Shown here one piece after another: positions 53,199-62,448 of a DNA stretch of 64,000 nucleotides (position 1 is its first letter; the number at the start of each line of letters is the position of its first letter). The DNA comes from Pseudomonas fluorescens. Lineage in GTDB: Bacteria > Pseudomonadota > Gammaproteobacteria > Pseudomonadales > Pseudomonadaceae. The stretch covers positions 62,001 to 126,000 of the forward strand of contig NZ_CABVIR010000006.1 of the NCBI RefSeq assembly GCF_902498065.1, read 5' to 3'. The notes under the pieces are model-generated. The model was not told the DNA's origin. It was given only the letters and a program-made list of their open reading frames with translations, and made no database searches. The translations under genes and the position numbers were made by a program.

Positions 53199-53775
53199 TT
53201 CGGCCTCACCAGACAGTTCGCATTTATAAAATAGTTAACCAGATCCACCCCTTGAATCCTAATAATCAAAAAACAGTCTGTAAAGTTGATGCCAGTCAGT
53301 TAAGCCTGACTAAATATTTCCAAAACACTTTAACTAAACCACTCAAACGTAATTAGTTGTTTCGACACTACCCTTTTCATAGAGCCACGCAAACCATCAA
53401 ACTGGTTTCAAGTGGCTTATTGTCACGCTACTTTTCAAAAGACCACTTATCCAGGACATATAGCGGATCAGGCGCATTGAATTAGTTTCGAGATTGGTCG
53501 CACCCACTTCACCTCCGACGCATTGTGTTGCGTTTTCTGCGAAACAATTTGCATGAGGTTTTTCAGCAGAATTAGTCATCATCGACTACTACCCCCCTCT
53601 AAATTTGGCCACCTCCGTTTTATCAAGCAAATTTCTACGCGCTCGCGGGCAGCCAAAGCCGAAAAAGGCCACCACAGAATGCATGTGGTATGACCCGGAC
53701 TATCAGTTCTGCTAGTAGCAATAATTTTCGAAGGAGTAGAGTCTGAACCCACGCTCTGACGTTCGAGAATCATCA
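53199..53775. other. Region between the island and the Rhs gene
   Basis: 577 bp with no secure gene. It contains a 61-codon minus-strand frame with a good ribosome site (53397-53582), listed separately, and upstream of it a 72-codon minus frame (53579-53797) overlapping the Rhs start that I do not believe is a gene. A short inverted repeat AGTCAG/CTGACT lies at 53294-53311. No clear promoter, transposase remnant or attachment site was found. Confidence 0.5.
53397..53582 (-). CDS. Possible small protein upstream of the arginine-oxidase operon
   Basis: 61-codon frame on the same strand and 198 bp upstream of the PLP-enzyme gene, preceded by AGAGGGGGG about 9 nt before its ATG. The N-terminal half is polar with two cysteines (HANCFAENATQCVGG) and a GG pair, the C-terminal half is more hydrophobic. 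I recognise no family. It could be a leader, a small structural gene, or chance. Confidence 0.25.
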   Translation of the reverse strand: MMTNSAEKPHANCFAENATQCVGGEVGATNLETNSMRLIRYMSWISGLLKSSVTISHLKPV

Positions 53776-54867
53776 ATGGATCGCGCTGCTGTTTCACTGG
53801 TTTCCTACCACTACGATGCTCTTGATCGCTTGGTCAGTCGTCAGCCGGCCGGGCAGGACAGGCTGGATCGCTTCTATCTGAAAGACCGAGTCGTTACGGA
53901 AACTCGAGGCGCGGCGCAGAGACAGATTTTTCAATACCAGGATGTATTGCTGGCAGAACTGGAAACCGGGGGTGCCCGGCATGCGTCGTTGGTGATGACT
54001 GATATGCAGCGCTCGGTCCTGCGTACTACCGACAGTCAATCGGCCTATACGCCTTATGGTCACCGTGCGGTTGAAGGTGAGTGCCCCAGCCTTCTGGGAT
54101 TCAATGGCGAACGTCCCGACTCGTTAACCGAACATTACATACTGGGGAATGGGCACCGAGCCTTCAATCCGTTACTCATGCACTTCAACAGTCCCGACAG
54201 ATTGAGCCCTTTTGGGAAAGGCGGGTTGAATAGCTATGCGTATTGTCTGGGAGATCCTATTAATCGTACGGATCCCACGGGGAGAATCGCGCACGGATTA
54301 CTATGGTTCGCGAATGGGGCCATGGATTTTGTCGGAGGCTATGTACTTCCATTTATTGTCCCCAGAACGCTGGCACGTAAGATTCCGTTCGTCGCTCGCC
54401 CCCAATTCAAGCTTGCCGCCAAGGCGGGGGTAGCGGTCAGCGCTTTCGCTGGGTCGGTGACTTATTTGGTGTTGAACCGGGTGGAGGAGCATCATCCTGA
54501 TTCACCGGTCAATGACCCCCTCTTGATAGCTTTGGTGACAATGGCGGCGGTTGGTTTTTTAAGTGGCTTCGGTTTACTGCTCAACAAACGAGCTCAACTA
54601 CCTCCAATTCCAAAATCAATCGTGCCCCGGAATCGATCAAACTCACTCCCCAATATGCGTCCTGGCTTTGGTGGTAATGCCAGTAACCCTCCGACAGTTT
54701 CTGCCAGGTCCAGTCAGGATGTTGTAGTACCTACTGTTTTCGAACCTCCTCCACGAACCTCAAACCTGCAGAAATTCGATCTGAAGATAGGATTTGATCG
54801 GGGAGATTTCAGACGTGAGCGGAGTGTGGTGCAAGACTCCACCCTAATCCGGAGAAATAGCCGCTGA
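53776..54867 (+). CDS. Stand-alone RHS-core protein with variable C-terminus
   Basis: 363-aa 'mini-Rhs' protein. Residues 1-85 carry two degenerate YD-type strands (SYHYDALDRLV, DRFYLKDRV); residues about 86-170 are the RHS-associated core (YTPYGHR, LLGFNGERPD, GNGHRAFNP, FNSPD, GGLNSYAYCLGDPINRTDPTG). After DPTG the sequence (171-363) changes to an unrelated C-terminus with hydrophobic segments near 175-195, 212-228 and 248-268 and a Pro/Ser/Arg-rich tail. Such short Rhs genes are common and complete in fluorescent pseudomonads, so it need not be a truncation. The C-terminus could be a toxin domain; no immunity gene is evident downstream. Confidence 0.82.
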   Translation: MDRAAVSLVSYHYDALDRLVSRQPAGQDRLDRFYLKDRVVTETRGAAQRQIFQYQDVLLAELETGGARHASLVMTDMQRSVLRTTDSQSAYTPYGHRAVEGECPSLLGFNGERPDSLTEHYILGNGHRAFNPLLMHFNSPDRLSPFGKGGLNSYAYCLGDPINRTDPTGRIAHGLLWFANGAMDFVGGYVLPFIVPRTLARKIPFVARPQFKLAAKAGVAVSAFAGSVTYLVLNRVEEHHPDSPVNDPLLIALVTMAAVGFLSGFGLLLNKRAQLPPIPKSIVPRNRSNSLPNMRPGFGGNASNPPTVSARSSQDVVVPTVFEPPPRTSNLQKFDLKIGFDRGDFRRERSVVQDSTLIRRNSR

Positions 54868-54950
54868 AACGCTTAGTGGGCGTACACAATCACGTCTCAG
54901 CGTAATGAGAGTCCTTTCTCCAACCCAAGATCACGAATACAACGGGGGTC

Positions 54951-55706
54951 TTACAGCACCTGTCGCAAGAACGCCTGCGCCCGCGGATCCTTCGGCGCAT
55001 CGAAGAACTCGGCGGGCGAGGCGTCTTCCAGCAATTTGCCGTGATCGAAGAACAGCACTCGATCCGCCACTTCCCGCGCAAAGCCCATCTCGTGGGTCAC
55101 GCAGACCATGGTCATGCCTTCCACGGCCAATGTCTTCATCACATCCAGCACTTCACCGACCATTTCCGGATCAAGCGCCGAAGTCGGTTCGTCGAACAAC
55201 ATGACCTTGGGTTCCATCGCCAATGCCCGTGCAATCGCCACGCGCTGTTGCTGACCACCGGACAGGCGTGACGGAAACTCGTTGGCCTTCTGTGCAATGC
55301 CAACCTTTTCCAGCAACGCCAAGGCCTTGGCTTCACGCTCCTTCTTGCCACGTTTGCGCACGACTTTCTGGGCGAGGCAGAGGTTTTCCAGCACTGTCAT
55401 GTGCGGGAACAGGTTGAAATGCTGGAACACCATGCCGACTTCGCGGCGGTAGGCGTTTACGTCGGTTTTCGGGTCGGCCAGTTGCAGCCCATCGATGCTC
55501 ACCGAGCCCGAGTCAAACTCTTCCAGGCCATTGAGGCAGCGCAGGAAGGTCGACTTTCCGGAGCCGGACGGACCGATCACGACCAACACTTCACCCTTTG
55601 CCACCTGGGTGGAGACGTTATCCACCGCGCGCACCACATGGCCGCGGGTGTCGAAGACTTTTACCAGATCGCGGACTTCAATCACTTTGCGCGAGCCTCC
55701 GCTCAA
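54951..55706 (-). CDS. Polar amino-acid ABC transporter, ATP-binding protein
   Basis: ATPase of a polar-amino-acid (HisP/GlnQ-type) importer, 251 aa: Walker A GPSGSGKST (about 42-50), Q-loop VFQHFNLFPH, signature LSGGQQQR, Walker B VMLFDEPTSALD, His switch VTHEMGF. Overlaps the permease gene by 29 nt. Probably the orthologue of PAO1 PA5074; substrate not deducible. Confidence 0.93.
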   Translation of the reverse strand: MSGGSRKVIEVRDLVKVFDTRGHVVRAVDNVSTQVAKGEVLVVIGPSGSGKSTFLRCLNGLEEFDSGSVSIDGLQLADPKTDVNAYRREVGMVFQHFNLFPHMTVLENLCLAQKVVRKRGKKEREAKALALLEKVGIAQKANEFPSRLSGGQQQRVAIARALAMEPKVMLFDEPTSALDPEMVGEVLDVMKTLAVEGMTMVCVTHEMGFAREVADRVLFFDHGKLLEDASPAEFFDAPKDPRAQAFLRQVL

Positions 55707-56637
55707 GCCGGCTGGCGATTTTCGACAGCGGCAGGTTGATCAACAAATATAGGCCGGCCACGCAGAACAGGATTTCGAATGGCGAAAACGAGGTGGTGAT
55801 GACTTCGCGACCACTTTTCAGCAGTTCGGTAATCGCGATCACCGACACCAGCGAGGTGTCTTTGACCAGGCTGATGAATTGCCCGGCGAGCGGCGGCAGT
55901 ACGCGTTTGAGCGCTTGCGGCAACACCACGTGGCGCATCGACTGACCGGCGCTCAAACCCAGGGAGCGCGCCGCTTCGTTTTGGCCACGGGCGATCGACT
56001 GCACGCCGGAGCGGATGATTTCCGCCACATAGGCGCCCGTGAACAGCGACAGTGCGGCGATCCCGGCGAACTCCCGGGACAGGTTCATCACGGTGCCGAT
56101 GAAGAAGTAGAAAATGAAAATCTGCACCAGCAACGGCGTACCGCGCACCAATTCGACGTATATCGTCGAGAGGTCGCGCAGGGTCGGGTTGTTCGACAAA
56201 CGGCACAAACCCGTAGCGAGGCCGATCAGCAGGCCGAGTACGCCCGACACCACGGACAGCCACAAGGTGGTCCAAAGACCCCACATCAGCGGTCCGGCAG
56301 CCCAATGACGAGTCACACCGATCACGTCGCCTTCAGCCACATCATCGCCTTGGGCGACTTGCAGGCTGTTGTCGTCGACGGTCACGCGTTGCTCGTCACC
56401 CGCGTCGTTGCGCAAAGTAACTTCAGCCTTGTCGCCTTTGCGCACCAGCTCGCTGACAGTCGAAATGTCGGCGGCGCGCTGGGATTCTTCAGCGTGGTAC
56501 GCGAAGTACTGCGGCACGCGGTTCCAGCGCCATTCGTAAGACATCAGCGAGGTGGCGTAATACAACGCGCCGGCCAGGCCGATCAGCACCAGCACGGTCA
56601 ACGCGTGCCAGGGCCATTGGGCTTTTTTCTGCTTCAT
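55678..56637 (-). CDS. Polar amino-acid ABC transporter, permease
   Basis: 319-aa HisM/GlnP-type permease with an N-terminal membrane helix (about 12-30), an unusual periplasmic insert of about 100 residues (45-135) before the transport core, and the EAA loop (GQNEAARSLGLSAGQ...LPQA). Start ATG 56637 (KQKKAQWPW); the frame runs further up through the REP element, which is not coding. Same operon as the binding protein at 56769. Confidence 0.92.
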   Translation of the reverse strand: MKQKKAQWPWHALTVLVLIGLAGALYYATSLMSYEWRWNRVPQYFAYHAEESQRAADISTVSELVRKGDKAEVTLRNDAGDEQRVTVDDNSLQVAQGDDVAEGDVIGVTRHWAAGPLMWGLWTTLWLSVVSGVLGLLIGLATGLCRLSNNPTLRDLSTIYVELVRGTPLLVQIFIFYFFIGTVMNLSREFAGIAALSLFTGAYVAEIIRSGVQSIARGQNEAARSLGLSAGQSMRHVVLPQALKRVLPPLAGQFISLVKDTSLVSVIAITELLKSGREVITTSFSPFEILFCVAGLYLLINLPLSKIASRLERRLAQSD

Positions 56638-56673
56638 TGCGGGTTCCGGAATGTGTGTTGCCTTGAAGGCCGT

Positions 56674-56740
56674 CATCGCCAGCAGGCTGGCTCCCACAGG
56701 GGAAACGCATTTCAGTGTGGGAGCTAGCCTGCTGGCGATG
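56674..56740. repeat. REP/BIME palindrome pair
   Basis: CATCGCCAGCAGGCTGGCTC (from 56674) and the inverse GAGCTAGCCTGCTGGCGATG (to 56740), in the permease/binding-protein gap. Confidence 0.88.
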
Positions 56741-56768
56741 GGCGCGGCACGGTCAGTCTGACCGACGC

Positions 56769-57566
56769 TTATTCCATATCCTTCTGCCAAGCGGTGTCTT
56801 TGAACCACTTGTCATGGATGCGATCGTAGGTGCCGTCTTCGTGGATCTGGTGCAGGAAGTTGTTGATGAAGTTGATGCTGTCGTAGTCACCTTTCTTCAG
56901 ACCAAAGGCCAGCGGTTCGTAGGTGAACGGCTTGTCGAGGAACACCAGTTTGCCGTTGCCGACCTTGTTCACTGCCACGACGTTGTATGGCGCGTCGTAG
57001 ATGAAGGCGTCGGCCTTGCCGTTGACCACGTCGAGCACGGCTTCCTGCTCGTTGTCGTAGCCGTGGTACTTGGCTTTGGAGATCAGCTTTTTGGCAACCA
57101 TCTCGCCGGTGGTGCCGAGCTTGGAGGTGATGCGGTAGTCAGCGGTGTTCAGGTCTTTGTAGGACTTGATGGTGCCTTCCAGCTCCTTGCGAATCAGCAG
57201 GGTCTGGCCGACCACAATGAACGGTTCGCTGAAGTTCAGGCGCAGGTTGCGTTCCTGGGTCAGGGTCATGCCGCTGCCGATCATGTCGAACTTGTCGGTG
57301 AGCAGGGCCGGGATAATGCCGTCGTAACCGGTGGATACCAGCTCCAGTTTGACGCCCATGGCCTTGGTCATGGCTTTGAGGATGTCGACTTCGAAGCCGA
57401 TGATCTCACCGCGCTTGTTGGTCATTTCAAACGGCATGTAGGTCGGGTCCATGCCGACTTTCAGCGTGCCGCGCTTGACCGCGTCATCGATGGCACCGGC
57501 CTGCGCCGTACTGACTGCAACCAATGTCGTGACGCCGACCAGCAGCATCGAGAGATACTTCTTCAT
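56769..57566 (-). CDS. Polar amino-acid ABC transporter, periplasmic binding protein
   Basis: 265-aa family 3 solute-binding protein with signal peptide (1-22, STAQA). Two-lobe fold marks: GTLKVGMDPTYMPFE, GFEVDILKAMTKAMG, and LGTTGEMVAKK. Three ATGs in a row at the start; the third (57566) has GGGGA at proper spacing. First gene of the importer operon, transcribed toward the permease across a REP element, which may reduce expression of the downstream genes. Confidence 0.93.
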   Translation of the reverse strand: MKKYLSMLLVGVTTLVAVSTAQAGAIDDAVKRGTLKVGMDPTYMPFEMTNKRGEIIGFEVDILKAMTKAMGVKLELVSTGYDGIIPALLTDKFDMIGSGMTLTQERNLRLNFSEPFIVVGQTLLIRKELEGTIKSYKDLNTADYRITSKLGTTGEMVAKKLISKAKYHGYDNEQEAVLDVVNGKADAFIYDAPYNVVAVNKVGNGKLVFLDKPFTYEPLAFGLKKGDYDSINFINNFLHQIHEDGTYDRIHDKWFKDTAWQKDME

Positions 57567-57721
57567 CATCATGTCCCCAAACCCATTGCGTTATGAGGCG
57601 CGCAAACGGCGGCTCCCCTCAGGGACGCATCGATACGGACAAAAATTATCCGGGCGCACCAATTCGGGGACGGATGCTAACGCACTCGCTCGTTTGCACA
57701 AGTGTTTGGCTACGATGAGAT

Positions 57722-57746
57722 AAAAAAACCCCGCTTTCGCGGGGTT
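57722..57746 (-). terminator. Terminator after opgH
   Basis: AACCCCGC/GCGGGGTT, 8-bp stem with a 4-nt loop, followed on the minus strand by seven U, 7 bp past the opgH stop. Confidence 0.88.
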
Positions 57747-57752
57747 CTTTAG

Positions 57753-60323
57753 TTATGCCAACTGCGGTTGCGCGCTCAGTGGCTTGAGCGGCAGCAATGG
57801 CGCATGGGGATCGGATTTCACCGATTTGCGCCAGGCTTCCAGCCATTCGGGATGACCTTCACCCCAGACCTGCTCATGCAAACGAGCGAGTGCCACCGGA
57901 TCGCTCAGCAGTTGCACACGCTCATTGTTGGTCAGACCGTCAGGCCCCACTTTCAATGCATGGCGAACCCGCTCGATCCGCAGCCACTCGATGGGCTCGG
58001 CCTGACCGTGACGCGACGTCGCCAGCGAGCATGCCAGGGCGTTCTGCTGTGGATCGACCACCGACCGGATGAAGCCGTCTTTCAGTGCGTGATAGCGGTT
58101 TTCATGGGTGTACTGGTCAGTTGCCAGCAGCGCCTGCGGCGGATTGTATTCCTCAGGGATCAGGAACAGGCTCTCGTCACGGGACTTCAGGCCCAGGCCG
58201 ACACGGCTGGAGATCACGGAAACCGGGATCGACAGCATCAACGAACCGACGATCGGCACCAGCCACCAGAGGAAGCTCGGGTTCAGCCAAATCACCAAAA
58301 GGGCCCAGAAGAAGCCCAGCAGGGTTTGCGGACCGTGGCGCTTGACCGCTTCGCTCCACGGCGTGGAGTCGTCGTCACGTTGCGGCGAGTTCCAGGTCGC
58401 GGCCCAGCCCAGGAATGCAGCGAGCACGAAACGGGTGTGGAAAATCATCCGCACTGGCGCCAGCAACATGGAGAACAACATCTCCAGCAGCATCGACAAG
58501 GTCACCTTGAACTTGCCGCCGAACTCTTTCGCACCCTTGGCCCAGATCAGGATGATGCTCAACAGCTTCGGCAGGAACAGCAGCACAATGGTGGTCGAGA
58601 ACAACGCGATCGCCTTGTCCGGGTGCCATTGTGGCCACAGCGGATAGAGCTGGCGCGGTTCAAGGAAGTACTGCGGCTCCATCAGCGTGTTGACCGCCAG
58701 CAGCGCCGTCGACAGCACGAGGAAGAAGAACCATAACGGCGCCGACAAATAAGACATCACGCCGGTCAGGAACACTGCACGGTGCACCGGGTGCATGCCC
58801 TTGACCAGGAACAGGCGGAAGTTCATCAGGTTGCCGTGGCACCAGCGACGGTCACGCTTGAGTTCGTCCAGCAGGTTCGGCGGCAATTCTTCGTAGCTGC
58901 CCGGCAAGTCGTAGGCAATCCACACGCCCCAACCGGCACGGCGCATCAGCGCGGCTTCGACGAAGTCGTGGGACAGAATCGCACCGGCGAACGCGCCTTT
59001 ACCGGGCAACGGCGCCAAGGCGCAGTGCTCGATGAACGGTTTCATGCGGATGATTGCGTTGTGGCCCCAGTAGTGGGATTCGCCCAACTGCCAGAAGTGC
59101 AGACCGGCGGTGAACAGCGGACCGTACACACGGGTCGCGAACTGCTGCATGCGCGCATACAGCGTGTCCATGCCCGACGCACGCGGCGCGGTCTGGATGA
59201 TCCCGGCGTCCGGCGTGGCTTCCATCAAGCGCACCAGACTGGTCAGGCACTCGCCGCTCATCACCGAGTCAGCATCGAGCACGACCATGTACTTGTAGTC
59301 ACCGCCCCAACGACGGCAAAAGTCGTCAAGGTTGCCGCTTTTGCGTTTGACCCGACGTCGACGGCGGCGATAGAAAATCTTGCCGAAGCCACCGGCTTCG
59401 CGGCAGACATCCAGCCAGGCCTGCTGCTCGGCAACGCAGATATCGGCATCGTTACTGTCGCTGAGGACGAAAAAGTCGAAGCGATCCAGGTCACCCGTGG
59501 CCGCCACCGACTCGAACGTCGCGCGCAAACCGGCAAACACCCGCGGTACGTCTTCGTTGCAGATCGGCATCACCAGTGCGGTGCGCGCATCCTTGGCGAT
59601 CGGCTCGTTGCCGGCACTTTTACCGGAGATGCGGTATTTGTCGTGACCGGTGAGCAACTCAAGGAAGCCCATCAGTGCCGTCCAGAACCCGGCCGACACC
59701 CAGCAGAACAGGATCCCGAACAGAATCAGGATGCTGGTTTGCAACGCATACGGCAGCACTTGCGTGACGGTCTGCAGGATCGGTTGATGCAGAACTTCGT
59801 TCAGGTCGACGAACGACCAGCCCTGGTACGGCATGATGCCTTTCATGTACCAGCCGGCAACGATGGTCTGACCGAGCATCAGTACCAGCAGGATGTAACG
59901 GCGGATCGAACCTACGGTGCGCCAGCGAGCCGCCGGCAGCACGTTCTCGTCTTTCGGCGGGGCCGGCGGATTGGTGCGACCGGTCAGACGCCGCCAGCCA
60001 CGCACCAGAATGTTGGTGCGCCACGGCTCCGGCACGACTTTGGTCCGGCGGATCGGCGGAGTGGCCTTGAGGCAAACCCGACCACTGGCGTCGAGCACCA
60101 GCATTTCCGCGTCTTCCAGCTCTTCAGCGGAGTTCAGGGTCAAACGACGGCCCACCGAGGCTTGAGCAGCCTCGGTCGGTGCGTCGAACGTCGAGGACGA
60201 CAGGCGCTGGTGCAGCTCGCTGAAGGACTGGCAGCCTGCGAGTTCCGCGCGCTGCTCGTCGGTCATCGGTAAATGCGCCAGATACTCGGCAAGCGTCTCT
60301 GGCTGTACTTGAGAATTACTCAT
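57753..60323 (-). CDS. opgH: Osmoregulated periplasmic glucan glucosyltransferase OpgH (MdoH)
   Basis: Inner-membrane family 2 glucosyltransferase that makes the beta-1,2-linked glucan backbone from UDP-glucose. It has 856 aa: cytosolic N-terminus, membrane helices (about 140-215), catalytic domain with VMPICNEDVP, LDADSVM (DxD) and the RDRRWCHGNL motif, then further membrane helices (about 515-710). Overlaps opgG by 8 nt. Confidence 0.96.
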   Translation of the reverse strand: MSNSQVQPETLAEYLAHLPMTDEQRAELAGCQSFSELHQRLSSSTFDAPTEAAQASVGRRLTLNSAEELEDAEMLVLDASGRVCLKATPPIRRTKVVPEPWRTNILVRGWRRLTGRTNPPAPPKDENVLPAARWRTVGSIRRYILLVLMLGQTIVAGWYMKGIMPYQGWSFVDLNEVLHQPILQTVTQVLPYALQTSILILFGILFCWVSAGFWTALMGFLELLTGHDKYRISGKSAGNEPIAKDARTALVMPICNEDVPRVFAGLRATFESVAATGDLDRFDFFVLSDSNDADICVAEQQAWLDVCREAGGFGKIFYRRRRRRVKRKSGNLDDFCRRWGGDYKYMVVLDADSVMSGECLTSLVRLMEATPDAGIIQTAPRASGMDTLYARMQQFATRVYGPLFTAGLHFWQLGESHYWGHNAIIRMKPFIEHCALAPLPGKGAFAGAILSHDFVEAALMRRAGWGVWIAYDLPGSYEELPPNLLDELKRDRRWCHGNLMNFRLFLVKGMHPVHRAVFLTGVMSYLSAPLWFFFLVLSTALLAVNTLMEPQYFLEPRQLYPLWPQWHPDKAIALFSTTIVLLFLPKLLSIILIWAKGAKEFGGKFKVTLSMLLEMLFSMLLAPVRMIFHTRFVLAAFLGWAATWNSPQRDDDSTPWSEAVKRHGPQTLLGFFWALLVIWLNPSFLWWLVPIVGSLMLSIPVSVISSRVGLGLKSRDESLFLIPEEYNPPQALLATDQYTHENRYHALKDGFIRSVVDPQQNALACSLATSRHGQAEPIEWLRIERVRHALKVGPDGLTNNERVQLLSDPVALARLHEQVWGEGHPEWLEAWRKSVKSDPHAPLLPLKPLSAQPQLA

Positions 60324-62127
60324 CGGCAGGCAACTGGTAGCTCCAGGTCTCGGTCAGGACTTCTTCAGTCGCGGCCGATTCCGGTGTGGCTAGGGCCGCG
60401 TCCGCAGCAGCAGGCTGCTTGGCGTCTTTGTTGGCCTCCTTGGCATCTGCGACCGGTTTGGCTTCGGCCTGCTTGGCTTCGGCTTGCTTGGCTTCCTTGT
60501 CTGCTTTTTCTTGTTGTCTGGCGGCAACCTTGTCGGCCTTGGCCACAGCATTGCTGGACGCTGGCACGGATGACTTGGCCAGGTCGGCAGGCAGAATGTT
60601 CTGGACCAGCGCAGCACGCATCTCGGTGGCTTTGCTCGGGTCCTTGATCTTCATGCGCAGGGTCAGGCGCCAGCCCTTGGTTTCAGGGTTGTAGCGCACG
60701 CTGTTTTCGACCAGTTCGGCATTGTCGCCAACGCTGACCTGGCTGCGAACGTCCGCATCGGACGGCAATGCCGCCAGGGACGGGCCTTCGAAGTCCACCA
60801 GATAGGCAACGCTGCCGTCCGGCTGACGAATCAGGTTGGACTGTTTGACGTCGCCGGTGGAGCGCAAGGTCTGTTTGACCCAGGCGCTGTCCGGTGCGTG
60901 AATCGACGCTTCGTCCATGGTCCAGTGCATGCGGTAGCCGAATTCCAGCGGCTGACCAGGCTCAGGCAGCTTTTCCGGGCTCCAGAAGGCAACGATGTTG
61001 TCGTTGGTTTCGTCGGCAGTCGGAATTTCGACCAGGTCGACAGAACCCTTGCCCCAATCGCCTTTAGGCTCGATCCAGGCACTTGGGCGCTTGTCGTAGC
61101 GGTCGTCGAGGTCTTCGTAGTGGCTGAAGTCACGGCCACGTTGCAGCAAGCCGAAACCGCGCGGGTTCTCGATCGAGAAGTTGCTCACAGCCAGGTGTTT
61201 CGGGTTGTTCAGCGGGCGCCAGATCCACTCGCCGTTGCCTGCATGGATCGACAGGCCGCTGGAGTCGTGCAATTCGCGGCGGTAGTTCAGCACTTTGGAA
61301 GGCTGGTTGGCGCCGAACAGGAACATGCTGGTCAGCGGCGCAACGCCAAGCTTGGTGACCTTGTCACGCAGGAACATCTGAGCCTTGACGTCGACAACGG
61401 TGTCGCTGCCCGGACGCAGGGTCAGGCGATAGGCACCGGTGGCGCGTGGCGAATCCAGCAGCGCGAAGATCACCAGGTGCTTGTCGCCCGGCTTCGGCTG
61501 TTGAATCCAGAACTCACGGAAACGCGGGAATTCTTCGCCGGACGGCAACGCGGTATCGATCGCCATGCCGCGAGCGGACAAGCCATACGTGTGCCCCTTG
61601 CCGACAACGCGGAAGTAACTCGCGCCGAGCATGGTCATGATTTCGTCTTGCTTGTCGGCCTTGTTGATCGGGTACAGCACACGGAAACCGGCATAACCCA
61701 GTTGCTCAGTGGCTTTAGGATCGAATTTCAGGTCGCCGAAATCGAAGCGCGTCGGGTCGTACTTGATCTCTTCGACGGTGTTGGCCGTGATTTCGTTGAT
61801 TTTCACCGGCGTATCGAAATGCATACCCTGGTGATAGAACGAAAGCTTGAACGGGGTTTTCTGATCGGCCCATTCGGCTTTTTCGGTCAGGAAACGAATT
61901 TTTTGATAGTCCGCGAATTTCATCTCGCGGAATTCGTTCGGCAAGTTACTGCGCGGGGCTTCGTATTTCTGCCCGGCCAGCTCTTTTGCCTTGGCCGACA
62001 CATCATCCAGACTGAATGCCCAAAGCTGGCCGGCGCTGAGCAGGCAAAGCAGGGCAGAGCCCGCTACCAGAGCGCTTCGTAGCCGTTTGGCAGACAATTT
62101 TGGTGCAATACAGGGACTAACAATCAC
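60316..62127 (-). CDS. opgG: Periplasmic glucan biosynthesis protein OpgG (MdoG)
   Basis: Periplasmic protein needed for OPG backbone formation and branching. It has 603 aa from GTG 62127 (GAGGG 6 nt upstream): signal peptide to about residue 37 (LWA), an MdoG domain (about 40-510), and an Ala/Lys/Glu-rich low-complexity tail of about 80 residues (AKQAEAKQAEAK) that E. coli OpgG lacks. A TTG at 62154 would add nine residues without a ribosome site. First gene of opgGH. Confidence 0.94.
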   Translation of the reverse strand: MIVSPCIAPKLSAKRLRSALVAGSALLCLLSAGQLWAFSLDDVSAKAKELAGQKYEAPRSNLPNEFREMKFADYQKIRFLTEKAEWADQKTPFKLSFYHQGMHFDTPVKINEITANTVEEIKYDPTRFDFGDLKFDPKATEQLGYAGFRVLYPINKADKQDEIMTMLGASYFRVVGKGHTYGLSARGMAIDTALPSGEEFPRFREFWIQQPKPGDKHLVIFALLDSPRATGAYRLTLRPGSDTVVDVKAQMFLRDKVTKLGVAPLTSMFLFGANQPSKVLNYRRELHDSSGLSIHAGNGEWIWRPLNNPKHLAVSNFSIENPRGFGLLQRGRDFSHYEDLDDRYDKRPSAWIEPKGDWGKGSVDLVEIPTADETNDNIVAFWSPEKLPEPGQPLEFGYRMHWTMDEASIHAPDSAWVKQTLRSTGDVKQSNLIRQPDGSVAYLVDFEGPSLAALPSDADVRSQVSVGDNAELVENSVRYNPETKGWRLTLRMKIKDPSKATEMRAALVQNILPADLAKSSVPASSNAVAKADKVAARQQEKADKEAKQAEAKQAEAKPVADAKEANKDAKQPAAADAALATPESAATEEVLTETWSYQLPADE

Positions 62128-62448
62128 GAGCAACCCTCGCCGAAAACAGATCAAAAAACCAACGGCCAGTTAAAGGGCCTGTGAGGTAGACGGCATGAAA
62201 AACCCGCCCCTACAAACCACTCTTGCCAAGTTGGCGAGCATTGTTCCGACTCCTATGGGGCCAAATGATTCCCCAACAGGTCCAGGACAAGTCTCTACCT
62301 AAGTCAAAACGGACCAACGAACGCTGATCCCCGTAGCGCGCGATTATCTAGTAGGCCGCGTTACAACGCATCAGGGGTAACAAAGTATTTATCGCGAAAA
62401 ACCCCTGTTTTCAGTCGAAATGGGCTAAAAAACATGTTTCAAGCGCTT
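62128..62448. other. opgG upstream region
   Basis: 321 bp between the opgG start and the dtd stop, both minus strand. A loose inverted repeat CAGGGGT/ACCCCTG flanks an AT-rich stretch around 62372-62408, and GATAAT occurs near 62344-62349 on the minus strand without a good -35. No gene recognised. Confidence 0.5.

Noticed and set aside
43079..53775. Island as prophage, integrative element or transposon
   Set aside because: No integrase, transposase, phage structural gene, tRNA or direct repeats were seen at its borders. Acquisition by homologous exchange of flanks is more likely.
53579..53797. 72-codon minus-strand frame overlapping the Rhs start
   Set aside because: GTG start with no ribosome site, overlap with the Rhs gene and only a faint resemblance to degenerate Rhs sequence; not enough to call even a pseudogene.
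22041..56740. Six palindromic repeats as CRISPR or insertion-sequence ends
   Set aside because: They are single REP/BIME pairs in intergenic gaps, with no regular spacers, no cas genes and no transposase.
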